From assembly GCA_017962925.1 (NCBI GenBank), contig JAGCUK010000037.1:1-40766 (forward strand): a stretch of 40,766 nt of DNA. Direction: 5' to 3'. This document shows positions 1 through 7,350 of the stretch, piece by piece. Within the stretch, counting starts at the first letter, position 1, and every line of letters starts with the position of its first letter. Both the position numbers and the translations under genes were made by a program. The notes under the pieces were generated by a model. That model saw only the letters and a program-made list of their open reading frames with translations. It had not been told where the DNA came from and did no database searches. This DNA is from Bacteroidales bacterium. GTDB lineage: Bacteria; Bacteroidota; Bacteroidia; Bacteroidales; UBA932.

Positions 1-476
1 TCCACGTTGGTGGAAACGTTGGCAAGGAACTTGTCGCGGTCGGAGTTGATCTCCTCGATGTCCATCGTCGCTATCACAAGACGCAGCTGACCGAAGAGGA
101 TATCGGTTGCAATGCCCTGGATGGCGCTGGTCGTAAGACCAAGCAGACGCTCGGCGGCGTTGGTCATGTTTTCGGGCTCGGTGCTGATACCGACGGTGAA
201 GCGGCAGGGGACGTCCACACGGATATTCTGCTTGGAAAGGGCGTTGGTGAGGTTGCACTCGATGCTGATGGGGGTCAGGTCGAGGAACGCATAGTTCTGG
301 AACACGGGCCAGATGAAGGCCGCACCGCCGTGCACGCACTTGGCGGAACCGTGGCGTCCGGTCTTACCGTAGATAACGAGGATCTTGTCGGAAGGGCAGC
401 GTTTGTAGCGCTTGAGGATGGCCGAAATCGTGATGAAGATAACGGCGACAACGATTAGGATAATCCAGATTTCCAT
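1..476 (-). CDS. Flotillin-like SPFH/band-7 membrane protein (C-terminus cut by window edge)
   Basis: About 158 residues are visible, starting MEIWIILIVVAVIF; the reading frame stays open to base 1, so the C-terminal part lies outside the window. A single N-terminal membrane segment (about residues 3-20) is followed by a cytoplasm-facing SPFH core with the typical flotillin phrases DKILVIYGKTG, GGAAFIWPVFQ, ISIECNLTNALS and NMTNAAERLLGL. Flotillins scaffold ordered membrane domains and oligomerise through this region and a downstream coiled coil. The gene follows the NfeD-like gene by 4 nt on the same strand, the usual arrangement of the yuaF-floT pair in other bacteria. The family call is firm; which flotillin subfamily (FloA, FloT or YqiK) cannot be decided without the C-terminus. 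Confidence 0.9.
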   Translation of the reverse strand, partial: MEIWIILIVVAVIFITISAILKRYKRCPSDKILVIYGKTGRHGSAKCVHGGAAFIWPVFQNYAFLDLTPISIECNLTNALSKQNIRVDVPCRFTVGISTEPENMTNAAERLLGLTTSAIQGIATDILFGQLRLVIATMDIEEINSDRDKFLANVSTNV

Positions 477-480
477 ATTG

Positions 481-1074
481 TTATACTATTAAAGAGTTTA
501 ATTCTTCGACCAGCAGGGTGCTGTCGTTAATGACTTCGGTCACCTTGATGGGAGTGCCGGTTTTGATGGTGTCGCCATCGGTAAGCGCAATGTACTCACG
601 CACGGCGTTGCTGATGGTTATCTGCACCTTACCCTCGCCGGAGCGCTCTCCGGGGATGGTCAGATAGACCTTTCCGGTGCAGCCGACCGCGCACTTGTTG
701 ACGTCGATGTTGCCGCTCTGCTGCATCTTTGCAAGCAGCCGGAACAGATACATCACGATTGCCACCAGGGCTATACCCACCAGGGCTGAGATTACTATCA
801 GCAGGGCTTTGGACTTGATGCTGTCCTTCAGCAGGATAGCCGTCCAGCCGAAGCCGAGGATGAAGTTGATGAAGTTACGGAAGGTGTAGAGGTTGATGCC
901 GCCGTCGAGGTCGCCTCCCATGTCGGAAGGATCCACGTCGAAATCAGATGCACCGTCCACATCGGCACCGATGAAGGTGAGGATGCTTTGAATAATAAAA
1001 ACGAGCGTTGCCGCCAGGGTCACGCCCCAGAGGATCTTGCTCAGAACACTTAGTGATGCCCACCAGATTGCCAT
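481..1074 (-). CDS. NfeD/YuaF-like membrane protein, flotillin partner
   Basis: A 197-residue protein with three hydrophobic segments (about residues 14-36, 66-83 and 88-113) and a soluble C-terminal region (about 128-197) that reads as an OB-fold NfeD domain: CAVGCTGKVYLTIPGERSG followed by a beta-rich tail ending LLVEELNSLIV. A short acidic loop (DVDGASDFDVDPSDMGGDLDG) lies between the first two segments. It has the size and layout of YuaF (NfeD1b-type without the protease domain), which is encoded with flotillins and thought to modulate membrane domains. The flotillin gene follows 4 nt downstream, so the two are cotranscribed. A good TATATTTG box lies upstream at 1103-1110. Confidence 0.82.
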   Translation of the reverse strand: MAIWWASLSVLSKILWGVTLAATLVFIIQSILTFIGADVDGASDFDVDPSDMGGDLDGGINLYTFRNFINFILGFGWTAILLKDSIKSKALLIVISALVGIALVAIVMYLFRLLAKMQQSGNIDVNKCAVGCTGKVYLTIPGERSGEGKVQITISNAVREYIALTDGDTIKTGTPIKVTEVINDSTLLVEELNSLIV

Positions 1075-1102
1075 AGAATGAGTGTTTTTGGTTTGTTTTC
1101 TG

Positions 1103-1110
1103 CAAATATA
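1103..1110 (-). promoter_or_regulatory. -7 box of the NfeD-flotillin operon
   Basis: On the minus strand the sequence reads TATATTTG, a perfect match to the Bacteroidota primary-sigma -7 consensus TAnnTTTG, 28 nt upstream of the NfeD start codon. The surrounding DNA is very AT-rich. No clear -33 TTTG could be assigned. Confidence 0.65.
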
Positions 1111-1180
1111 TAAATAATTATTGAATTACAGCAAAAAATTATTAAAATTTTGTGAATTTTTATCTTTACCCATTTATTAT

Positions 1181-1188
1181 TATATTTG
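1181..1188 (+). promoter_or_regulatory. -7 box of the RIC-LuxR regulator, 6 nt from the ATG
   Basis: TATATTTG matches TAnnTTTG exactly and ends 6 nt before the ATG at 1195. Since transcription in this phylum starts a few bases after the box, the mRNA would begin at or next to the start codon. A T-run at 1157-1161 sits about 19 nt upstream and could serve as the -33 element. Confidence 0.65.
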
Positions 1189-1194
1189 TAGTCT

Positions 1195-2133
1195 ATGAAA
1201 CAGCCTCAAGGGAATATTAAGATGGCGGACCTGATAGAGTCCAACTATCACCTGCTGGCGGTGCTGACCCGCTTCGGCATAACGGGTGGATTCGGAGAGA
1301 AGACGGTGCGAGACATCTGTGAAAAGAACCATCTGGATACCGATACCTTCCTGCTTATCTGCAACGTCTATACCCACCGCGACCATGAACCTTCGGAGGA
1401 GATACTGCGCGACGGGCACGTCGACGACATCCTCCGCTATCTGCACCAGAGCCACGATTACTACACCAACAACGCGCTGGTGCTGCTGGCTTCCACCATC
1501 GAGGAGCTGATCATTCCATGCTCAGTAGCACAGAAAAAGGCTATCTGGCAGTTCTTTACGGATTATAAGGAAGAGCTCGACAAGCACTTTGCCTACGAAG
1601 AAGGCAAGGTGATCCCCTACGTGCAGAGCCTGCTTCTGGGCAAGCGCAATCCTTCCTACTCCATCGACCGCTTCGAGGAGAACCACTCGAACATCGACGA
1701 AAAGCTGTCCGATCTCAAGAACCTGATACTCAAGAGCCTGCCGACCGCTTGCGACGACCGGTTGCGGGTACGGCTACTGAACTATATCTTCGCACTGCGC
1801 AGCGACCTCGACTCCCACACCGCCATCGAAGACAATATCCTCGTGCCCATGGTGAGGCTGATCGAGAATCCGTACGCCACCCATAGGAGCGCCGCCCCCG
1901 CGAAGGAAGAGGAAGGCGACCGCGACGAACTGTCGGAACGCGAAATCGAGATTCTGGTGAGCGTGGCTCAGGGGCTGCTCAACAAGGAGATTGCCGACAA
2001 GCACAATATCAGCATCAACACGGTCATCACCCACCGCAAGAACCTCACCCGCAAGTCCGGCATCAAAAGCGTCGCCGGTCTCACCGTTTATGCGATCCTC
2101 AACGGGTACGTGGATATCAATTCTGTGAAATAG
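1195..2133 (+). CDS. RIC/YtfE-like hemerythrin fused to a LuxR-type helix-turn-helix (one-component regulator)
   Basis: 312 residues in three parts. Residues 11-60 resemble the DUF542/ScdA_N segment of RIC (YtfE/ScdA) di-iron proteins, but the usual Cys-Cys-Gly-Gly is replaced by GGFG. Residues 78-225 form a hemerythrin HHE four-helix bundle with candidate di-iron ligands H84 (or H87), H131, E135, H164, H208 and E212, nearly the spacing of YtfE. Residues 245-305 are a LuxR/GerE helix-turn-helix (LSEREIEILVSVAQG, NKEIADKHNISINTVITHRKNL). RIC proteins repair Fe-S clusters damaged by nitric oxide or oxidants; a hemerythrin bundle joined to a DNA-binding domain suggests a direct sensor of NO, O2 or iron that controls transcription. 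The sensing role is inferred. Its 3' end overlaps the convergent queH gene by 17 bp. Confidence 0.85.
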   Translation: MKQPQGNIKMADLIESNYHLLAVLTRFGITGGFGEKTVRDICEKNHLDTDTFLLICNVYTHRDHEPSEEILRDGHVDDILRYLHQSHDYYTNNALVLLASTIEELIIPCSVAQKKAIWQFFTDYKEELDKHFAYEEGKVIPYVQSLLLGKRNPSYSIDRFEENHSNIDEKLSDLKNLILKSLPTACDDRLRVRLLNYIFALRSDLDSHTAIEDNILVPMVRLIENPYATHRSAAPAKEEEGDRDELSEREIEILVSVAQGLLNKEIADKHNISINTVITHRKNLTRKSGIKSVAGLTVYAILNGYVDINSVK

Positions 2134-2713
2134 AATACTCGCAGCCGCAGAAGGTCTGGTTGTAGAAGCCCTGTTCGCGGATAATTTCGGAGCGGCGGGG
2201 CTGCAGGCCGCCTTTGCGCCAGTTGCGGCCCCACCAAACTACGTTTTCCACCCGGCTGCAGGCCCAGGCGCCGGCTTCATCTACCTGCTCAAGGCTCTTC
2301 CAGCGGGAAGAAGCCAGGCTGGTGGTAAGGGTGCCAAATCCGTTTGCAGCGGCATAACGGGCAGCACGGATCAGCCGGAAGCGGAAACATTCCAGGCAGC
2401 GCGGGCCCCTCTCTGGAGCGTCTTCACGCCCGGCGGCGACATCCCGCATCCACTGCTGATGGTCGTAATCGTCGTCTATCACCGGCACGCCGAACAGTGC
2501 AGCGTAGCGAAGGATCTCCGCCCGACGCTTTTCGTATTCCTCCTTATCGTAAATGTTGGAGTTGCTCCAGAAGATAGCCATTTCTTCTGCCGGGTTGCGG
2601 CCGGCCTCCCGGTACGCCTCCACCAGCGCCTCCACTATCGCCCCCGAGCACGGGGCGCAGCAGGAGTGCAGCAGGAGTTTGCCTGCGGGCAGTTCGTTTG
2701 GATCCAAAGCCAT
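2117..2713 (-). CDS. queH: Epoxyqueuosine reductase QueH
   Basis: A 198-residue protein of the QueH (DUF208) family, which reduces epoxyqueuosine to queuosine in tRNA as the last step of Q modification and is unrelated to the cobalamin enzyme QueG. The cysteine motifs are present: LLHSCCAPCSG (C18, C19, C22), the RCLECFRFRL motif (C106, C109) and the C-terminal FCGCEYS. These cysteines bind an Fe-S cluster and an additional iron in the family. The full length matches the family. It overlaps the 3' end of the regulator gene tail-to-tail by 17 bp. A TAAATTTG box is 4 nt from its ATG. Confidence 0.93.
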   Translation of the reverse strand: MALDPNELPAGKLLLHSCCAPCSGAIVEALVEAYREAGRNPAEEMAIFWSNSNIYDKEEYEKRRAEILRYAALFGVPVIDDDYDHQQWMRDVAAGREDAPERGPRCLECFRFRLIRAARYAAANGFGTLTTSLASSRWKSLEQVDEAGAWACSRVENVVWWGRNWRKGGLQPRRSEIIREQGFYNQTFCGCEYSISQN

Positions 2714-2717
2714 ATCG

Positions 2718-2725
2718 CAAATTTA
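2718..2725 (-). promoter_or_regulatory. -7 box of queH, 4 nt from the ATG
   Basis: The minus strand reads TAAATTTG, a perfect TAnnTTTG match, with only the four bases CGAT before the queH ATG. This predicts a leaderless or nearly leaderless transcript. Confidence 0.6.
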
Positions 2726-2776
2726 CAACTTTTTTGCAGCAGAGACAAACACTCTGATTATCAGCAACTTACTGAA

Positions 2777-2805
2777 AAACTATCGTCATTATTCGCCGAT
2801 AGTTT
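2777..2805. repeat. 9-bp perfect inverted repeat between queH and galE
   Basis: AAACTATCG (2777-2785) and CGATAGTTT (2797-2805) form a perfect inverted repeat with an 11-base spacer in the 169-bp region between two divergent genes. It could be an operator or a small hairpin. No regulator is suggested by the context, and no other copy was seen in the window. Confidence 0.45.
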
Positions 2806-2856
2806 GCAAGCAAGACGTTTACCCTCAAGTAGTTAGCAATTACGCTCCATTTTTAT

Positions 2857-2864
2857 TACCTTTG
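2857..2864 (+). promoter_or_regulatory. -7 box of galE
   Basis: TACCTTTG matches TAnnTTTG, 18 nt upstream of the chosen galE ATG. Its position just before this ATG supports 2883 as the start, rather than an in-frame upstream codon that would add about 110 residues of non-conserved sequence. Confidence 0.6.
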
Positions 2865-2882
2865 CAGAACAATCAAACCGTT

Positions 2883-3908
2883 ATGAAAAAGACTGTTTTG
2901 GTATCCGGCGGGGCCGGATTCATCGGAAGCCACGTGACCGTGGAACTGGTTCAGGCCGGGTACGACGTGCTAATAGCCGACAATTTCAGCAACTGCGACG
3001 AAACCAACTACAAGGGCGTCTGCGAAATCCTGGGCAGGAAGATGCCCCTCGTGAAGATGGATTTCTGCGACGAAGCGGCGGCAGACAGGCTGTTTGCTGA
3101 AAACAAGATAGACGCCGTCATCCACTTTGCCGCGTTCAAGGCGGTGGGCGAATCGGTAGCCGAACCCCTCAAATACTATAAGAACAATCTCGAATCGTTT
3201 ATGAACGTGCTGGAGGCGGCGCAGGCGCACGGCTGCACCAACGTGCTTTTCTCATCGTCCGCAACCGTTTACGGCGAGCCCGACGTGGTGCCGGTGACGG
3301 AGCAGAGCCCCCGCAAGCCCGCCACATCCCCCTACGGCAACACCAAGCAGATGTGCGAGGATATACTCCAGGACAGCGTCCGCGCCAGCAACGGCAGCCT
3401 CCACGGCATTCTTCTGCGTTACTTCAACCCGATCGGGGCGCACCCGTCGGCTCTCATCGGCGAACTCCCCCGCGGCGTGCCCAACAACCTCGTGCCCTTC
3501 ATCACCCAGACCGCCATCGGCAAGCGCGAGTGCCTGAGCATCTTCGGGAACGACTATCCCACCGAAGACGGCACCTGCAAGCGGGACTACATCGACATCG
3601 TCGACCTGGCAAAGGCTCATGTGTATGCCGTGCGCCGAATGCTGGACGGCAAGATGAAGCAGGGTTGCGAAGTCTTCAACGTGGGTACAGGCCGTCCCGT
3701 CAGCGTGCTGGAACTGGTGAACGCCTTCGAAAAGGTGAACGGCCTCAAACTGAACTGGAAGTTCGCTCCGAGGCGCCCGGGCGATGTAACCGCTATCTGG
3801 GCGGATCCCACCCTTGCGAACGCGGAACTCGGCTGGAAGGCTGAACGGAGCGTGGAAGATACGCTCGAGGCCGCCTGGGCCTGGGAGAAACGCCTGGCGG
3901 GGAAGTAA
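2883..3908 (+). CDS. galE: UDP-glucose 4-epimerase GalE
   Basis: 341 residues, the usual GalE length. It interconverts UDP-glucose and UDP-galactose with bound NAD in the cytoplasm, linking galactose use (Leloir pathway) and precursor supply for surface polysaccharides. The extended-SDR signature is complete: GGAGFIG (residues 9-15) for NAD, the serine-rich SSSATVYG (124-131), and the catalytic Y151-xxx-K155 in SPYGNTK. RYFNPIGAHPS is the usual substrate-loop motif. The start is set at MKKTVLVSGGAGFIG because the open frame upstream has no homology and overlaps the promoter. The stop codon TAA shares its last A with the ATG of the next gene, so the two are translationally coupled. Confidence 0.96.
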   Translation: MKKTVLVSGGAGFIGSHVTVELVQAGYDVLIADNFSNCDETNYKGVCEILGRKMPLVKMDFCDEAAADRLFAENKIDAVIHFAAFKAVGESVAEPLKYYKNNLESFMNVLEAAQAHGCTNVLFSSSATVYGEPDVVPVTEQSPRKPATSPYGNTKQMCEDILQDSVRASNGSLHGILLRYFNPIGAHPSALIGELPRGVPNNLVPFITQTAIGKRECLSIFGNDYPTEDGTCKRDYIDIVDLAKAHVYAVRRMLDGKMKQGCEVFNVGTGRPVSVLELVNAFEKVNGLKLNWKFAPRRPGDVTAIWADPTLANAELGWKAERSVEDTLEAAWAWEKRLAGK

Positions 3909-4402
3909 TGTACATAGGCCTGATATCCGACACCCACGGAGTGTTCAGCCCCGAGTTCCGGGAGTTCCTGGAGCCCGTGGATGAACTGTGGCATGCCGGC
4001 GACTGGGGCGGAGACGACGCCTTCCTGCAGGGTATCAAGAACTTCAAGCCCGTCGTAGGAGTGTATGGCAACTGCGACGGATACCCCGCCCGCTACGACT
4101 TTCCGGAATTCCAATGCTTCGAGCGCGAGGGACTGAAGGTGCTGATGACGCACATCGGAGGCTACCCGGGACATTATAACCCGGTGGCGCGCAGGGTCAT
4201 AATGGAAGAGAGACCGGGGCTTTTCGTATGCGGGCACTCCCACATACTCAAGGTGCAGTGGGACGATAAATACAATATGCTTACCATGAACCCGGGCGCG
4301 GCCGGCCTGCAGGGGTGGCAGGTAGTGCGCACGGCTCTGCGTTTCAAGATTACCGGAGAACAGGTTTCCAATCTGGAAGTATTTGAATTACCACGGAATT
4401 AA
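3908..4402 (+). CDS. YfcE/MJ0936-family metallophosphoesterase
   Basis: A 164-residue calcineurin-like phosphodiesterase of the YfcE type with the complete di-metal motif set: D8-x-H10 (ISDTH), G31-D32 (HAGDW), GNCD (54-57), H82 (THIGG) and GHSH (109-112). Family members hydrolyse phosphodiester bonds with Mn2+; the physiological substrate is generally unknown. The start codon overlaps the galE stop codon by one base (TAATG), giving an operon with galE. This is one of three metallophosphoesterases in the window and the only one without a signal peptide, so it is cytoplasmic. Confidence 0.9.
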   Translation: MYIGLISDTHGVFSPEFREFLEPVDELWHAGDWGGDDAFLQGIKNFKPVVGVYGNCDGYPARYDFPEFQCFEREGLKVLMTHIGGYPGHYNPVARRVIMEERPGLFVCGHSHILKVQWDDKYNMLTMNPGAAGLQGWQVVRTALRFKITGEQVSNLEVFELPRN

Positions 4403-4412
4403 ACTATATTTG
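4382..4412 (+). promoter_or_regulatory. Complete Bacteroidota promoter for the Big_2 lipoprotein gene
   Basis: TTTG (4382-4385), a 19-bp spacer and TATATTTG (4405-4412) match both consensus boxes exactly. The -33 box is inside the last codons of the phosphoesterase gene. The predicted leader is about 40 nt. Confidence 0.75.
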
Positions 4413-4456
4413 CACACCCTCCGGGGCTAACCAAAACAACTTATTAAAAACTATTT

Positions 4457-5506
4457 ATGAAACGTTTTTCCATTATCTGTCTGGCCGCGCTTGCGTCAGC
4501 AGCCCTCCTCGTTTCCTGCAAAAAGGACAACGGCGAGAAAACCGCCAAACTCGAAAAGCTCTCATTCACCGAGTCAAAAGTTTCTCTTGATCCCGGCGAC
4601 GAACTTACCCTGACCGTTACCACGGAACCTGAAAAAGCGGCTACGGGCAAACTCAGCTGGACCTCCAGCGACGAGGCCGTTGCAACCGTCAAGGACGGTG
4701 TAGTCACCGCCAAGACAACCGGCGAGGCCACCATTACCGCAGTCTCCGGCGATATCAAGGCCACCTGCAAAGTGACCGTCAACCGCTTTATCCTCTGCGA
4801 GATGAAGCTGAACGGCGACGATGCCGCCTGCAAGAATCCCGTCGGCACCGAGGTTGACTGGGATGTGGATGGAGAGAACCACTATATGATCCTCTGGGAC
4901 ACCACCACCGGCGACTATATCAAGAGTGACAAGAACACCTTCAGCGGCGAGTGGGAAGACGAATCCGTCGCCTCAAAGTTCGCTGCTCTCAAGAGCGACT
5001 GGGCAAAATACCAGTACAACGCCGTCCTGGTGGTTCCTACCAAGCCCTGCGCCAGCGCTGCCTTTACCTTCCGCTATAACTACACCGAGGGTGTATCTAC
5101 CAGCAAGTCCTACAAGAAAACCATCATCATCAAGACTTCCTACAAGGAGAACTTCTACTTCACCAACACGAGCGGAACCATCCAGAAGGCAGTCATCAAC
5201 GTTGGCAACACTGCCGAGAAGATTTGCGTACGCAAACCCAACGCAGAAGGCACCGCGCTTGAGGCCGTGAAGGATTTCACCCAGTCGCACTACAGCTTCA
5301 GCGGCAGCGACGCCAACCTGAAGGTTGAACTCAAGGCACAGGGCGAAGAGTATTACTATCTCTCCGTCGGCAAGGCTTCTTCCAGCGCCAGCTTCACCAC
5401 AGAAACCTCGCCCATCACCTTCACTTACAACGACGGCAGCAAGAGCTCCAGCAAGCGTTTCCGCTTCAAGACCTCAGCGGTGAACTATTACGATCTTTGG
5501 TTCTAG
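4457..5506 (+). CDS. Lipoprotein with a Big_2 (bacterial Ig-like) domain
   Basis: 349 residues with a type II signal peptide (MKRFSIICLAALASAALLVS, then C21). The residues after the cysteine (KKDNGEK) are charged, as in Bacteroidota lipoproteins exported to the cell surface. Residues about 32-110 are a Big_2 Ig-like domain (LDPGDELTLTVTTEPEKA, LSWTSSDEAVATV, GEATITAVSGDIKATCKVTV). The remaining 240 residues are beta-rich and Ser/Thr-rich and match nothing I recognise. The gene stands alone between a complete promoter and a clear intrinsic terminator at 5530, so it is probably a monocistronic surface or adhesion-related protein. Confidence 0.82.
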   Translation: MKRFSIICLAALASAALLVSCKKDNGEKTAKLEKLSFTESKVSLDPGDELTLTVTTEPEKAATGKLSWTSSDEAVATVKDGVVTAKTTGEATITAVSGDIKATCKVTVNRFILCEMKLNGDDAACKNPVGTEVDWDVDGENHYMILWDTTTGDYIKSDKNTFSGEWEDESVASKFAALKSDWAKYQYNAVLVVPTKPCASAAFTFRYNYTEGVSTSKSYKKTIIIKTSYKENFYFTNTSGTIQKAVINVGNTAEKICVRKPNAEGTALEAVKDFTQSHYSFSGSDANLKVELKAQGEEYYYLSVGKASSSASFTTETSPITFTYNDGSKSSSKRFRFKTSAVNYYDLWF

Positions 5507-5529
5507 GCCACGGTCCGCGATATAAATCA

Positions 5530-5552
5530 GGCACCTTCGAGGGTGCCTTTTT
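5530..5552 (+). terminator. Intrinsic terminator after the Big_2 lipoprotein
   Basis: GGCACC (5530-5535), a six-base loop TTCGAG and GGTGCC (5542-5547) form a perfect 6-bp stem followed directly by TTTTTCGTTT. It lies 23 nt after the lipoprotein stop codon. Confidence 0.85.
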
Positions 5553-5571
5553 CGTTTAAAAAGAAAATTAT

Positions 5572-5579
5572 TATCTTTC
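5572..5579 (+). promoter_or_regulatory. Probable -7 box of the acyltransferase gene
   Basis: TATCTTTC differs from TAnnTTTG only at the last base and lies 26 nt upstream of the ATG at 5606, just after the preceding terminator. It supports 5606 as the start over the in-frame upstream codon that lies inside the terminator. Confidence 0.45.
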
Positions 5580-5605
5580 GGCCGAATAGTGTAATACCTG
5601 AACCG

Positions 5606-6877
5606 ATGAAGAAGTCGTTCCCCCGTTTTGACATGGCGCGCGACCCCATCCGCACGCAGTGGTACCTGAAACCGATCACCAAGCTGCTGAGCTGGCCGTC
5701 CGTGGTGGCGCACAAACCCATAATCACCCGCAACGGCACCGAAGGGCTGGAGCCTCCGTTCATCCTGCTCTGCAACCACAATGCCTTCATGGACTTCAAG
5801 GTGGCGACGCAGATAATCTATCCGCGACGGGCGAACTATGTGGTTGCCATAGACGGTTTCATCGGCCGCGAATGGCTGCTGCGCAACGTGGGATGCATCT
5901 GCAAACGCAAGTTCACCTCCGATACGGTGCTGGTGCGCCAGATACGCAAGGTACTGGACAACAAGGATATAGCCGTGATCTATCCGGAGGCACGTTATTC
6001 GCTGTGCGGCACGACCGCGGTGCTTCCGGCATCGCTGGGCAAGCTCTGCAAGATGATGGACGTGCCGGTGGCGACGCTGATCTGCCATGGGCATCATGTC
6101 AATTCCCCCTTCTGGAACCTGCACGACCGGGGAGTGAAGCCCACCGAAGCGGATTACTCGCTGCTGTTCACTCGCGAGCAGCTGCGCGAAGCCAGCATAG
6201 ATGAGATCAACGACCGCATCGTGGAAGCATTCCAGTACGACGACTTCGCCTGGCAGAAGGAGCGGGGCATACGGACGTCCTACTCCGGACGGGCGGAGGG
6301 CCTCCACAAGGTGCTCTACCAATGTCCGCACTGCGGCAAGGAATTCAAGATGGCAAGCGAAGGCAGCCAGCTCTTCTGCACCCATTGCGGCAAGCGCTGG
6401 GAGATGACGGAACTTGGCGAGCTGCAGGCCCTTGAGGGCGAAACCGAATTCTCCCATATTCCCGACTGGTACGAGTGGGAGCGCTCAAACATGCAGAAGG
6501 AGGTTGCGGAAGGCACCTACTCCACCGGTTTAATGCCGGTGAAAGTCTATTCCCTGCCGAATGCCAAACGCTTCATCCATCTTGGAGAAGGCACAATGGT
6601 GCAGGACGAAAAGGGATTCCATGTGCACGGGACGGATGTCGACGGGGATCCATTCGATATGGAGATCCCTGTGCCGGCACTGTATTCCTGCCACATCGAA
6701 TATGAATATCTGGGAAAGTATGGCGACTGCGTCGACCTGAACACCCTTGAGGACACCTGGTACATCTACCCGCACGACTGCGATTTTGCGGTTACCAAGA
6801 TGGCCCTGGCTACGGAAGAACTCTACTTTAAGTATCGCCGCGATATCGGCAAACCCTGCAGGCCGGGCCTGGCCTGA
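5606..6877 (+). CDS. PlsC-like acyltransferase with a C-terminal zinc ribbon
   Basis: 423 residues. Residues about 30-200 are a PlsC-type glycerolipid acyltransferase domain with the catalytic H58-x4-D63 (CNHNAFMDF) and a YPEAR motif (126-130) in place of the common FPEGT. No strong membrane segment is seen. A four-cysteine zinc ribbon follows (C240, C243, C258, C261: CPHC...CTHC), then about 150 residues that are beta-rich and unassigned. The acyltransferase part predicts acyl transfer from acyl-CoA or acyl-ACP to a lipid or other alcohol; the acceptor is unknown. The start at MKKSFPRFD was chosen because the upstream extension lies in the terminator. It is convergent with rimM, 5 bp away. 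Confidence 0.8.
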   Translation: MKKSFPRFDMARDPIRTQWYLKPITKLLSWPSVVAHKPIITRNGTEGLEPPFILLCNHNAFMDFKVATQIIYPRRANYVVAIDGFIGREWLLRNVGCICKRKFTSDTVLVRQIRKVLDNKDIAVIYPEARYSLCGTTAVLPASLGKLCKMMDVPVATLICHGHHVNSPFWNLHDRGVKPTEADYSLLFTREQLREASIDEINDRIVEAFQYDDFAWQKERGIRTSYSGRAEGLHKVLYQCPHCGKEFKMASEGSQLFCTHCGKRWEMTELGELQALEGETEFSHIPDWYEWERSNMQKEVAEGTYSTGLMPVKVYSLPNAKRFIHLGEGTMVQDEKGFHVHGTDVDGDPFDMEIPVPALYSCHIEYEYLGKYGDCVDLNTLEDTWYIYPHDCDFAVTKMALATEELYFKYRRDIGKPCRPGLA

Positions 6878-6882
6878 TCGAC

Positions 6883-7350
6883 CTAATACAAGCCCTCGGG
6901 CAGATTCAATTCAAGTACGCGGTCGTCCTCATCGGCCGCGACGATGAAGTCGTCGTGCAGGGGGATCAGCACCTCGCGGCCATCGGGCAGGCGCACAGCG
7001 AGGCAGGGATTGCCCGGGATGGGCTCCAGGCCGGTGCAGACACCGATCCTGCGGCCGCCGTCGAAGATGGTCCAGCCTTCGAAGTCCTCTTCGGCCTCCT
7101 CTTCGATATCGGCATAGATGGTTCGTCCCACCATCTCTTCTGCGTCCTCCAGATTGACCACGTCGTTCAGATGGATGACAAAACGGCTGCTTCGCGGAGT
7201 GAAGTCAAGGATAAAGAAAGGAACCTGAAGTCCATCGAAAGTGATGAACACAGGTTCCTTCAAGTCTAATGTTTCGAAGCTTTCGCCGGCGCTTACGAGC
7301 AGACCTCCGTCCGCTCCGAAAGATTTAACGACTTTGGCAACGGGAAGCAT
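6883..7350 (-). CDS. rimM: Ribosome maturation factor RimM
   Basis: 155 residues with the RimM N-terminal beta-barrel (VAKVVKSFGADGGLLV) and the C-terminal PRC-barrel part (RTIYADIEEEAEEDFEGW ... GNPCLAVRLPDGREVLIPLHDDFI). RimM helps mature the 16S 3' domain and acts with ribosomal protein S19 in 30S assembly. The ATG overlaps the rpsP stop codon by one base (TAATG), so the two are translationally coupled, matching the common rpsP-rimM order. The protein is slightly shorter than the typical 165-180 residues. Confidence 0.92.
   Translation of the reverse strand: MLPVAKVVKSFGADGGLLVSAGESFETLDLKEPVFITFDGLQVPFFILDFTPRSSRFVIHLNDVVNLEDAEEMVGRTIYADIEEEAEEDFEGWTIFDGGRRIGVCTGLEPIPGNPCLAVRLPDGREVLIPLHDDFIVAADEDDRVLELNLPEGLY

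Noticed and set aside
2553..2882. N-terminal extension of the galE frame by about 110 residues
   Set aside because: The extension overlaps queH and the galE promoter and has no GalE homology; the NAD motif begins right after the ATG at 2883.
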